Below are positions 7,290 to 14,487 of a DNA stretch of 64,000 nt, piece after piece; within the stretch, counting starts at the first letter, position 1; every line of letters starts with the position of its first letter. Location of the stretch: positions 496,001 through 560,000 of the forward strand of contig NZ_JAJQQZ010000002.1 in assembly GCF_021729015.1 (NCBI RefSeq), written 5' to 3'. This DNA comes from Halobacterium rubrum. GTDB lineage: Archaea > Halobacteriota > Halobacteria > Halobacteriales > Halobacteriaceae. Made by a program: the position numbers and the translations under genes. The notes under the pieces were generated by a model, which was not told the DNA's origin, ran no database searches, and saw only the letters and a list, made by a program, of their open reading frames with translations.

Positions 7290-8293
7290 TGCGTGTCGCG
7301 GAGCTCGTCGAGGACTGACCGGACGCTCGTACTGACATCGTCCTCGTCGTCGTCGAGCTCGACGGGCTCCCGGCCGTCGAACGTCTCGTGGACGACGCCG
7401 ACGCCCTCGGCGAGCGTGTCGAGGCTGTAGCCGCCCTCGAGGACGAACGCCAGCGGCGCGTCGGTCGCGTCACTGACGGCGCGGACGCGGTCGGCGAGCA
7501 TCGCGTACCCCTCCGTCGAGACGTGGAACCGCGAGATGGGGTCGTGGCGGTGCGCGTCGAACCCCGCGCTCACCAGGAACAGCTCGGGGTCGAAGGCCTC
7601 GATGGCCGGCGCGACTAGTTCGTCGACGGCCGCGGTGTAGTCGGCGTCGCCCGCGCCCGCCGGGAGCGGGAGGTTCAGCGTCGTCCCCTCGCCGTCGCCC
7701 TCGCCGGTCTCCTCGACGGCGCCCGTCCCCGGATAGAGGCTCTCCTCGTGGATTGACGCGTAGAACACGTCGCCGCGGTCGTAGAAGATGTCCTGCGTGC
7801 CGTTGCCGTGGTGGACGTCCCAGTCGAAGATGGCGACCCGGTCGAGGCCGTGCTCGTCAAGGGCGTGCTGGGCGGCGACGGCGGCGTTGTTCACGAAACA
7901 GAACCCCATCGCGTCGTCCGCGACGGCGTGGTGGCCGGGCGGCCGGCCCAGCGAGAACGGCGTGTCCCGGCCGTCCGCACCGTTCAGCGCGGCTCGCACG
8001 GCGTCCATCGCGAGCCCGGCGCTCGCGAGCGCGGCCGGCCACGTCGCTTCGGAGGCGGCCGTGTCCGGGTCCCAGTTCCCGCCGCCGCGCTCACAGAACT
8101 CCCGAATCTCCTCGACGTAGCCGTCGTCGTGGACGGCCGTCACGTCCGCCTCCTCGGCGGGCGCCGCGCCCTCGTAGGTGACGCCGTGGCGCTTCTGGAG
8201 GCCGCGTTTGACCGCGCGAAGCCGGTCGGGGCTCTCCGGGTGGCGCGAGCCGGGATCGTGGTCGAGACACGTCTCGCTGAACCCGAATCTCAT
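7268..8293 (-). CDS. Histone deacetylase/acetylpolyamine amidohydrolase family protein
   Basis: The 341-residue protein matches the zinc-dependent deacetylase fold. RPPGHHA carries the two charge-relay histidines, and FDWDVHHGNG contains zinc ligands; SAGFDAHRHDP and LEGGYSLD complete the active-site loops. Substrates in the family include acetyl-lysine, acetylpolyamines and acetoin-related compounds; which applies here is unknown. The gene overlaps the preceding histone gene by 4 bp (ATGA), so histone and deacetylase homologue are co-translated. The final 22 bp overlap the CCA enzyme gene on the other strand. All catalytic motifs look intact. The operon suggests, but does not prove, that the substrate is the histone or another chromatin protein. 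Confidence 0.9.
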   Translation of the reverse strand: MRFGFSETCLDHDPGSRHPESPDRLRAVKRGLQKRHGVTYEGAAPAEEADVTAVHDDGYVEEIREFCERGGGNWDPDTAASEATWPAALASAGLAMDAVRAALNGADGRDTPFSLGRPPGHHAVADDAMGFCFVNNAAVAAQHALDEHGLDRVAIFDWDVHHGNGTQDIFYDRGDVFYASIHEESLYPGTGAVEETGEGDGEGTTLNLPLPAGAGDADYTAAVDELVAPAIEAFDPELFLVSAGFDAHRHDPISRFHVSTEGYAMLADRVRAVSDATDAPLAFVLEGGYSLDTLAEGVGVVHETFDGREPVELDDDEDDVSTSVRSVLDELRDTHQAFGSK

Positions 8294-8721
8294 TCCACGA
8301 GCTCGAAGTACGTCTGGACGTCCTCGGCCTGCACGGTGCGACGGCCGGCGTGCTCGGCGAGCAGCGCCGCGCCCGCCGCGGCCTCCGAGGCGTACGCCTC
8401 GAGGACGTCCGCGAGTGCGACGCGGGCGTCCTTCGACACCCGGAACCGGTCGTCGACGTCCATGCGAGCGATGCGGTCGACGGGCGCCACCGGCAACTGG
8501 AGGTCCGTGTCGTCCGGCACCGACTCCACCTCGAAGTCCTCGGCCATCAGGGTCTTTCGGCCGTCCTCGCTGGCGACGGCCGCCGCGTCCACGGCCAGAC
8601 TCGCCCCGTGGCGCTGGATGCGGCGCGCGAGTTCCTCTGCCGCGCCAGCGCTCACCCGCAGGTCACCCGCGTGCCGCCGGATGATGCCGTCCACCGGCGC
8701 GAACGGGAGTTCGACGCTCAT
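8290..8721 (-). CDS. Archaeal histone, two fused histone folds
   Basis: The product has 143 residues made of two consecutive histone folds. The first starts with ELPFAPVDGIIRRHAG and ends with KTLMAEDFEVE; the second starts with LPVAPVDRIARMD and ends with RRTVQAEDVQTYFEL. Haloarchaeal histones are typically such end-to-end doublets, equivalent to a dimer in one chain. The protein is acidic and has few lysines, unlike methanogen histones, so strong nucleosome-like wrapping is doubtful. In Halobacterium and Haloferax the homologue behaves more like a regulator than a packaging protein (established knowledge). It is the first gene of an operon with the deacetylase homologue. A TATA-like GTTAAGC lies about 30 nt upstream of the ATG. 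Confidence 0.93.
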   Translation of the reverse strand: MSVELPFAPVDGIIRRHAGDLRVSAGAAEELARRIQRHGASLAVDAAAVASEDGRKTLMAEDFEVESVPDDTDLQLPVAPVDRIARMDVDDRFRVSKDARVALADVLEAYASEAAAGAALLAEHAGRRTVQAEDVQTYFELVE

Positions 8722-8793
8722 GCGTCAATGCGTGGCGCTCGCACGCTTAACTGTTTCCGTTACTCCGAGAAACTGGCGGGGCGGACGGCGCGG

Positions 8794-10257
8794 TCAGTGG
8801 AGTTCTTCGGCCTGCAGGCGGCCGTCGTGCAGCGACCCCCGGACGGTGACTTCCTGGCCGAGCGTCACGTCGGCGTCCGTCTCGACGCTCATCGTCTCCT
8901 CGCCGTCGTCGAGGATTACTGGGTCCCGAGCCTGTACGACCACGCCCGTGAACTCGACGTCCTCGGCCGTCTCGGCGGCGCTCGGGGACGCCCCGTTCGA
9001 CCCACCGGTAGCGCTCGCCGTCGGGTCGTCGCCGTCGGCGCTCGCGTCCGCTTCGTTGTCGTCGGTGTCGTCGCCGTCGCCGGCGAACGCGCCGAGGCCC
9101 TGCCCGCTGTTCCCGGCGTCGTCGCCCGCGCCGCCCTGTCCGGTGGTGCCCTCGGAGAGCTGGATGACCGAGGCCTGCCAGCCCGCCGACGCCTCGAGGT
9201 CGTCCTGCCAGCCGTCCTGAATCTCCACGTCGACGAACGCCACCTCGTCGCCGGGGCCGACGTCCATGTCCGCCTTGTCGCCCCACATCGCCACCCGGAT
9301 GTCGCCCGTGTCGTCCTGCACGCGGACGTTCCGGACCTGCCCCTCGCTGCCGTCGTCCCGGTCGAAGGTGCGTTTCGGGTCCGCGGACCGGATTACGCCG
9401 GCGATGTCCGCGACGTCGTCCAGTTCGAGGCTGTCGATGGGCGACGCGTCCGGCTCGAACGCCACGTCGGCGTCCACGGGGTCGACCGCGCCCCGGTCGC
9501 CGACGTGGAGCTCGAGGCTGCCGTCGCGCTCCCGGACGTAGCCGTCCACGACCTCCACGACCTCGCCGGGGTCGAGGTCGAGAGCGGTCTCCGCCTGGTC
9601 GTCCCAGAGCGTCACCCGCACCCGGCCGGTCTCGTCGCCCAGCACCAGGTTCGAGACCTGCCCCTCGCTGCCGTCGTCCCGGTCGAAGGTTCGGACGTCC
9701 TCCGTCGAGAGCACCTCCCCGACGAGGTTCACGTCCGAAATGCCCAGCGAGAGGTCGCCGACGTCGTACTCGTCCTGGACCTGCACGTCGATGTCCTCGT
9801 CGTTGTCGATTTCGACCTCGTCGACGCTGACCTCCACGCCGTTGTAGCCGTCTTTCGGCCGGCCCTTGATTCGGAGGACGTCACCCACGGAGAGCTCGTC
9901 GGTGGCGGCCTCGGCCTGCTCGTCCCACAGCGAGATGCGGACGCTGTCCGTCTCGTCCGCCACCTCGACGTTCACCACGCGGCCCTCGGGCTGGTCGTCG
10001 TCGTCGCGCTCGAAGGTCCGGACCTCGCCGACGCTCGTGACCTTCGCGAGGAACTTCACCTCGTCCATCTCCGGCTCGATGTCCGCGACCCCGTTGACCT
10101 CCCCGTCGTCGACCTCGTGGGCGATGAGCATGGCTGCCGTCTCCTCGTCGGCGAGCCCGCCCATCTGTTCGACCTTCGACTCGACGGCCTCCCGGAACTC
10201 CTCGATGGAGACGTCGTCGGTGTCGAGGTCCTCGTAGATGTCCTCGATGTCGCCCAT
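8794..10257 (-). CDS. Single-stranded DNA-binding protein RPA, multiple OB folds (RpaC-type)
   Basis: The 487-residue acidic protein contains three recognisable OB folds at about residues 60-155, 165-270 and 285-375. Each carries the motif TFxRDDGSEGQV...VxDxTGxxRVxxWDxxA. A low-complexity linker (about 385-425) leads to a fourth short beta-rich segment at the C terminus (VEFTGVVVQARDP). RPA covers single-stranded DNA during replication and repair. Haloferax has three RPAs; the one with three OB folds and no associated rpap gene is RpaC, which fits here because no RPA-associated gene is adjacent. No zinc finger is evident. It lies 72 bp upstream of the histone gene's own promoter, on the same strand. 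Confidence 0.85.
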   Translation of the reverse strand: MGDIEDIYEDLDTDDVSIEEFREAVESKVEQMGGLADEETAAMLIAHEVDDGEVNGVADIEPEMDEVKFLAKVTSVGEVRTFERDDDDQPEGRVVNVEVADETDSVRISLWDEQAEAATDELSVGDVLRIKGRPKDGYNGVEVSVDEVEIDNDEDIDVQVQDEYDVGDLSLGISDVNLVGEVLSTEDVRTFDRDDGSEGQVSNLVLGDETGRVRVTLWDDQAETALDLDPGEVVEVVDGYVRERDGSLELHVGDRGAVDPVDADVAFEPDASPIDSLELDDVADIAGVIRSADPKRTFDRDDGSEGQVRNVRVQDDTGDIRVAMWGDKADMDVGPGDEVAFVDVEIQDGWQDDLEASAGWQASVIQLSEGTTGQGGAGDDAGNSGQGLGAFAGDGDDTDDNEADASADGDDPTASATGGSNGASPSAAETAEDVEFTGVVVQARDPVILDDGEETMSVETDADVTLGQEVTVRGSLHDGRLQAEELH

Positions 10258-10395
10258 TGTCGGTTCAGGTCAAAGAGACGGCCGGCATAAGCGTTTTCGG
10301 TGTCGGCACGCCCCCGCGCTGTCCGCCCGGTCGGTCGCTGTCGCTGCCGTCCATACCGGGCGTGCTTCGCCCTCCCGTTTGAACGTTCGCCTCAG

Positions 10396-11067
10396 TCACT
10401 GGACGTGGTCGAGCACCTCGTCGCGGACGTACTCCAGGAAGGCCTCGGCGTCGTAGCTCGCCGGCTGGTAGACCTCGACGTAGCCGCTGCGCGAGGCCGT
10501 CATCTTCACCTCCTCGTCGTCGTCGTAGCCGTACGCGAGCCCGAGTTGCGTGAGCGTCGCGCCGTCCAGCAGCGCCGGCAGGTCGCGGCTCGCGCGCAAG
10601 TCCGCGCCGTGGAACGTCCCGTTCACGCCGCCGTCGCCGTCGCCGGAGACGCCGACGCGCCACGGCGTCGCGGCGTCGTGGTCGCCGAGCACGCCCTCGA
10701 GGTCGATTGTGGCGCGCTCGATGCTGGTGTTCGTCTCGGCGCCGACGAGGTCGAACGCGAACGCCCCCGCGCCGCTGCCGACCGCGACGAACTCGCCGGG
10801 GACGCCGACGAACTCCGTGAACTCCGTCGTGACGTCCGTGCCCTCCGTGACCGTGATGCCGTCGTCCTCGATGGCCGCGTCCCGCGAACTGGTCAGTCGC
10901 TCCGCGGCCGCCCGCCCCTGGAACGCCATCCCCCCGGACGGCAGCGAGAACACGCGGTCGATCTCCAGACGGCGGTCGAGCTCGCGGCCGCCCTCGGTGA
11001 CCGTCTCCGCGTACGAGTCCACCATCTCGAACGACCCATCGACGACGCCGAGTACGCCTGCCCTCAT
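10396..11067 (-). CDS. Conserved haloarchaeal protein of unknown function
   Basis: The start is placed at the ATG giving MRAGVLGVVDGSFEMVDS; the longer open frame upstream reads as low-complexity Arg-rich shadow sequence. The 223-residue product is soluble and acidic, without membrane segments or recognised catalytic motifs. It looks like a two-part alpha/beta protein, with VGSGAGAFAFDLVG and an HGADLRASRDLPALLDG segment. I do not recognise its function. It is a single gene flanked by RPA and a secreted lipoprotein, all on the minus strand with separate promoters. Confidence 0.7.
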   Translation of the reverse strand: MRAGVLGVVDGSFEMVDSYAETVTEGGRELDRRLEIDRVFSLPSGGMAFQGRAAAERLTSSRDAAIEDDGITVTEGTDVTTEFTEFVGVPGEFVAVGSGAGAFAFDLVGAETNTSIERATIDLEGVLGDHDAATPWRVGVSGDGDGGVNGTFHGADLRASRDLPALLDGATLTQLGLAYGYDDDEEVKMTASRSGYVEVYQPASYDAEAFLEYVRDEVLDHVQ

Positions 11068-11141
11068 GTCGGTTCGACCGAGAGCACCCCGGGTCATAAC
11101 GGTTGGTGGTCGTGTCAGAAGAAACTCACCACCGGCGAGGC

Positions 11142-11585
11142 TCAGAGCGCCACACCCGCCACGTCGCGGCGCTCGCCACGGGAGTCGTGGACGACGACGG
11201 CGCCGTCTGGCGGTCCGCCCACGACCGTGACTGACGCCTCGTAGGTGACCTCGGTGAGGCACTGCACGCAGGAGTCGACGCCCTCGCGTGCGACGCTCGC
11301 CACCACCACCCGGAGCTCACCGTCCTCCACGCTCGCACGCTCCAGGCGCGCGGTCCGGCAGCCGTCCCGCACGGTCGTCGTCCCGGAAACCGACACCGTC
11401 TGTCCGCTCACGCTCACCGACGCCGCCTCCCGGACCGCCCCACAGCCGGCGTCGGCCACCGAGAAGGCGGTGTCCGAGACACCGGGCCGTGCCGTCGTCC
11501 CGTCGCCGCTGCCCGCCGGCAGCCCCACACAGCCCGCTGTGGCCGCTGCCGACACCGCCGCAGCGAGCACGGTACGACGACGCAT
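11142..11585 (-). CDS. Small secreted lipoprotein
   Basis: The product has 147 residues. It starts MRRRTVLAAAVSAAATAGC, an N-terminal signal with consecutive arginines, an Ala-rich core and a lipobox whose cysteine would be lipid-anchored. The mature part has several further cysteines (CGAVREAAS, RDGCRTARLE, SCVQCLTEV), so disulphides or metal binding outside the cell are possible. It resembles haloarchaeal extracytoplasmic proteins of unknown role. The start at 11585 is chosen because the longer frame upstream runs antisense through tRNA-Arg and its repeats. Confidence 0.7.
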   Translation of the reverse strand: MRRRTVLAAAVSAAATAGCVGLPAGSGDGTTARPGVSDTAFSVADAGCGAVREAASVSVSGQTVSVSGTTTVRDGCRTARLERASVEDGELRVVVASVAREGVDSCVQCLTEVTYEASVTVVGGPPDGAVVVHDSRGERRDVAGVAL

Positions 11586-11676
11586 ACCACAGTGTTCGCC
11601 GGACGGCGTGAAATGACTTGCCACCGGGACCGCCAATCGTAACCGCTTTACGTAAACCCGGGCTACGAAAGAGTGA

Positions 11677-11749
11677 GTCCGGATAGGGTAGTGGACTATC
11701 CTCTTGGCTTGCGGAGCCAGGGACCGGCGTTCAAATCGCCGTCCGGACG
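11677..11749 (+). tRNA. tRNA-Arg(GCG)
   Basis: The acceptor GTCCGGA pairs with TCCGGAC, the anticodon stem is TTGGC/GCCAG with loop TTGCGGA (anticodon GCG), and the T arm is CGGCG-TTCAAAT-CGCCG; the discriminator is G. It has 73 nt and no intron. An AT-rich CTTTACGTAAAC just upstream may be its promoter. Immediately downstream, the gene's own 3' end is repeated as part of a 134-bp tandem unit. Confidence 0.93.
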
Positions 11750-12017
11750 TAATTTCTCGCGCTGCTACGACGACGAGCGACCGCCGTGTCGCTCGTCTCG
11801 TACAGCGAGTGGTTTCGTCAGGCGATTTGAGCTTGACAGACAAGCGCAGCGAGTCTGTCGGCGTTCAAATCGCCGTCCGGACGTAATTTCTCGCGCTGCT
11901 ACGACGACGAGCGACCGCCGTGTCGCTCGTCTCGTACAGCGAGTGGTTTCGTCAGGCGATTTGAGCTTGACAGACAAGCGCAGCGAGTCTGTCGGCGTTC
12001 AAATCGCCGTCCGGACG
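11725..12017 (+). repeat. 134-bp tandem repeat carrying tRNA-Arg 3' ends and palindromes
   Basis: The 3' end of tRNA-Arg (CGGCGTTCAAATCGCCG plus TCCGGACG) occurs at 11725, again at 11859 and at 11993, giving two essentially identical 134-bp units and a third truncated end. Each unit contains, in order: a tRNA 3' end; palindrome P1 (11760-11807, and again 134 bp later); an inverted T-arm copy GGCGATTTGAGC (11821-11832); and palindrome P2, GACAGAC/GTCTGTC with an 11-nt loop (11835-11859). The inverted T arm can pair with the T-arm copy on either side. Confidence 0.9.
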
Positions 12018-12439
12018 TTCCTCTGTAGACTACACCCGAGAGCGACGTCTATGTCGCTCTCGGCGTACTGGTGTGTTAGCGTCGAGGCGATTTGAGGTTG
12101 ACAGACGAGCGGAGTGAGCCGACCGTCTCGGGACGTTCAAATCGCCGTCGGACCGGCGGTCCGACGAGGCGCCGACCACGGGTCGGCGCCGCCGTCCGGA
12201 CGTTCCTCACTGCGTTCGTCACGACCGGACGAGCCCGTGCTCACGCGGTTCGTACGGACGCCGTCCGGACGGTACTTATCCTGCTGCCACGACCGCGAGA
12301 GCCCTCTGTGACTCTCGCCTCGTGCAGGGAGTCGTCACGCTCTCGTACCCGCCCACCGGCGAGTGAGCGAGGGGACTCCGGCTGGCCGGGCAGCGACGCG
12401 GGCCGACTGGTTTTTGCCCTCGGCGACCCGAAGACGCCC
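12018..12439. repeat. Degenerate continuation of the tRNA-Arg repeat array
   Basis: No gene is apparent. A third, diverged unit follows. It has palindrome P1 CCGAGAGCGAC/GTCGCTCTCGG (12036-12063), an inverted T arm GGCGATTTGAG (12086-12096), a degenerate P2 beginning GACAGACGAGCGGAGTGAGC, and another T-arm copy with TTCAAATCGCCG near 12136. Further fragments of the GCCGTCCGGACG tRNA end appear near 12190 and 12270, with palindromes such as GGCGCCGACC/GGTCGGCGCC around 12170-12192. The region looks like decaying repeats. Confidence 0.7.
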
Positions 12440-13054
12440 ATGGACGCGGCGCTGCGTGCGGGAGTCGCAGTGTACAACGCCGGCTACTACCACGCCGCCC
12501 ACGACGCCTGGGAGGACGAGTGGCTGGCGCTCGAGGACGGAACCGCCGACGAGCGGTTGCTCCACGGACTCGTGCAGTTCACGGCCGCCGTGCACCACGC
12601 CCGCGGGCGGAACTGGGCGGGCGCGGTCGGGCTCTGCGAGAGCGCGCGCGAGTACCTCGCGGCAGTACCGGGCGACTATCGCGGCGTGAACGTCGCCGAC
12701 GCCGGAGACTACCTCGGCGCGCTCGGCGATGACCCCGAGCGCGTCGAGCGCGAGCCGCCGCTGGCGCTGACCGTCGACGGGGGCGCGCTCGAGCTCGACG
12801 ACCTCGAACCACCGGCTGCCGTCGAGGCGGCCGTGGTGCTGGCCGAGGCGCTGGGCTACGACGAGGCAGAGTTCTCGGCCGCTGCCGAGTACGCCCGCGA
12901 CACGCTCTCCGACGGCGGGTACGGCGAGTTCGCGGGGCTGCTCTGTGACTTCGTGACCGAGCGCGAGCAGCGGGCGCTGGTCGCGACCCGGCTCGGTCAG
13001 CACGTCCGGCGCAAACAGCGCCGGGAGGACGACGTGGCCGGCCTGTTCGACTGA
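12440..13054 (+). CDS. DUF309 domain protein
   Basis: The product has 204 residues. The N-terminal part, YNAGYYHAAHDAWEDEWL followed by LLHGLVQFTAAVHHARGRNW and the segment around GLCESAREYL, matches the helical DUF309 family, whose conserved His/Glu residues are thought to form a buried active or metal site. Function is unknown. The start at 12440 is chosen because it gives MDAALRAGVAVYNAGYYH right at the domain; the open frame upstream runs through degenerate tRNA repeats and is not credible. It is convergent with the small membrane protein gene at 13088. Confidence 0.75.
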   Translation: MDAALRAGVAVYNAGYYHAAHDAWEDEWLALEDGTADERLLHGLVQFTAAVHHARGRNWAGAVGLCESAREYLAAVPGDYRGVNVADAGDYLGALGDDPERVEREPPLALTVDGGALELDDLEPPAAVEAAVVLAEALGYDEAEFSAAAEYARDTLSDGGYGEFAGLLCDFVTEREQRALVATRLGQHVRRKQRREDDVAGLFD

Positions 13055-13087
13055 TCGACCGGCTGTCTGACTCGCTGTGCCGGCGGG

Positions 13088-13348
13088 CTACGCCGCTGCC
13101 GCGAACAGTTCCGTGTACGCGATGTAGCCCGCGACGACGAGGCAGGCGAGGCCGGCCGCGCGGACGAACCACGGCGCCCACGCGCCGAACGGGTCGTCGC
13201 CGTCGCTGCCGTACTCGCCGCCCTGGCGGCGCCGGCGGGTCGGCCCGACGAACACCGACAGCAACAGCATCGCTCTCGGCTTCGCGAGCAACGCGACGCC
13301 CAGCAGGGCGCCGAGTCCGACCGCGAGCAGCTCGCGGACGCCGACCAT
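13088..13348 (-). CDS. Small membrane protein next to htpX
   Basis: The product has 86 residues with two hydrophobic segments, about residues 5-33 (LLAVGLGALLGVALL) and 62-82 (LACLVVAGYIAYTELF), separated by a basic then acidic loop. It starts exactly where the HtpX gene stops, with no gap, so the pair forms an operon. Function is unknown; a partner or substrate-delivery role for HtpX is conceivable but untested. Confidence 0.7.
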   Translation of the reverse strand: MVGVRELLAVGLGALLGVALLAKPRAMLLLSVFVGPTRRRRQGGEYGSDGDDPFGAWAPWFVRAAGLACLVVAGYIAYTELFAAAA

Positions 13349-14185
13349 CTACGAGCGGAGTCGCTGGATGCGCTTCTCCATCGGCGGGTGCGTGGAGACG
13401 AGCTTCGACAGGAGGCTCGTGCTCTCCCCGAAGATGCAGAGCGCGGAGACGTTCTCGTCGACCCGGGACTCCTGGCTGCGCTCGTTGCCCTTCGAGATCT
13501 TCTCGAGGGCGCGGGCGAGCGGTTCGCCGGTGCCGATGGCTTCCCGGGCGTCGGCGTCGGCGACGTACTCCCGGTAGCGGCTGATGGCGAGCACGAACAG
13601 CATCACGAACATCTGGACGAGGTTGCCGACCACGATGGCGAGGAAGAAGTCCGCGATGTCGTTGTCGCCCGTGAACAACACGATGTACTGGGCGACGATG
13701 CCCACGACGGACGCGATGCCCTGCCCGATCACCATCGTCACGACGTCGCGGTTGGCGATATGCGAGAGCTCGTGGGCGAGCACGCCGTCGAGCTCCTGGT
13801 TGTCCAGAATCTGGATGAGCTCCTCGGAGACGACGACGGTGCCGTTGCCCTTGCGGCCGACGGCGAACGCGTTCGGGACGCCCATGCGGGCGACCTTGAG
13901 CGTGGGCTTCTCGATGCCCATGTCCCGCGAGAGCGCTTCGACGCGCTGGTGGATGCGCGAGTAGCGCTGTTCGTCCATGTCTTCGGCGCCGACGCTCCGG
14001 AGCGCGGCCCACTTGCCGATCTTGTACTGGACGCCGACGAGCAGGACGCTGCCGACGATGGCGATGGCGAGGATTGTCTGGCTCTGCCCGAAGAAGAACC
14101 ACGCGGCAGCTACCGCTACCGAGTAGAACGCGAAGAGGATGGTCCCGACGATGGCCATCCGTATCTTGAGGCCGGTGTGTCTCAT
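13349..14185 (-). CDS. htpX: Membrane zinc metalloprotease HtpX
   Basis: The 278-residue protein has two N-terminal membrane segments (about 10-50), then the zinc site LAHELSHIANRD with His138, Glu139 and His142. Further membrane segments lie at about 150-205, and RYREYVADADA provides the likely third ligand Glu. It ends with the conserved STHPPMEKRIQRL. HtpX degrades misfolded membrane proteins. The product is complete and all motifs are present. It is followed directly by a small membrane protein gene. Confidence 0.95.
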   Translation of the reverse strand: MRHTGLKIRMAIVGTILFAFYSVAVAAAWFFFGQSQTILAIAIVGSVLLVGVQYKIGKWAALRSVGAEDMDEQRYSRIHQRVEALSRDMGIEKPTLKVARMGVPNAFAVGRKGNGTVVVSEELIQILDNQELDGVLAHELSHIANRDVVTMVIGQGIASVVGIVAQYIVLFTGDNDIADFFLAIVVGNLVQMFVMLFVLAISRYREYVADADAREAIGTGEPLARALEKISKGNERSQESRVDENVSALCIFGESTSLLSKLVSTHPPMEKRIQRLRS

Positions 14186-14278
14186 ACCGAGAGATAGTTA
14201 CGCGTCCTCGCTTATAAATCCGTCCGCAGTCGCGGGAGGAATTCGCACGGCGACGAGGGGAGTCGCTGTATCGACCCG

Positions 14279-14470
14279 TCAGGCGACGTGGTCGTCGCCG
14301 TCCCACTCGGCGGAGTTGTCCACGGGGTCGTACCCGAGCGCTTCCCTCGCGCGGTCGATGGAGTAGTACTTCCGGTCGTTGTCGGAGACGCCGACAGGCT
14401 CGCTTCGCTCGCCTGTCGAGCCCTCGTTCGCTCCGCTCACGGGGATGCCGTAGACGACCTCGTAGCCGGT
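14279..14470 (-). pseudogene. Duplicated 3' fragment of azf, interrupted by a 57-bp palindromic insertion
   Basis: This segment is a close copy of the last part of the neighbouring azf gene (compare 14500-14630). It keeps the codons for the YYSIxRAxEALGYDP..NSAEWDGD region and a different short end followed by a stop. The 5' three quarters are absent, so it cannot encode an enzyme. Relative to azf it has 57 extra bases at 14389-14445. Downstream of them the match resumes exactly (TGCCGTAGACGACCTCGTAGCC). It may be the remnant of a tandem paralogue or a partial duplication. Confidence 0.8.
14389..14445. repeat. 57-bp insertion with GAGCGAAGCGA-loop palindrome
   Basis: The insert lies between GTCGGAGA and TGCCGTAG, which are adjacent in the intact azf copy. 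Its core, 14393-14417, is a palindrome GACAGGC/GCCTGTC with an 11-nt loop TCGCTTCGCTC, the complement of GAGCGAAGCGA. The stem and loop lengths equal those of the P2 palindrome after tRNA-Arg. The right half, with GTTCGCTCCGCTCACGGGG, is another GAGCGnA-rich stretch. No clear target-site duplication is visible. Confidence 0.75.
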
Positions 14471-14487
14471 CTAGAGGCGCGGACGGT

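Noticed and set aside
11677-12095. A complete second or third tRNA-Arg gene in the repeats.
   Set aside because: Only the T arm and 3' acceptor half are repeated; no D arm or anticodon arm accompanies them.
11725-12140. CRISPR array.
   Set aside because: The repeat unit is 134 bp, spacers are not unique, and the repeated part is a tRNA 3' end with palindromes; no cas genes are near.
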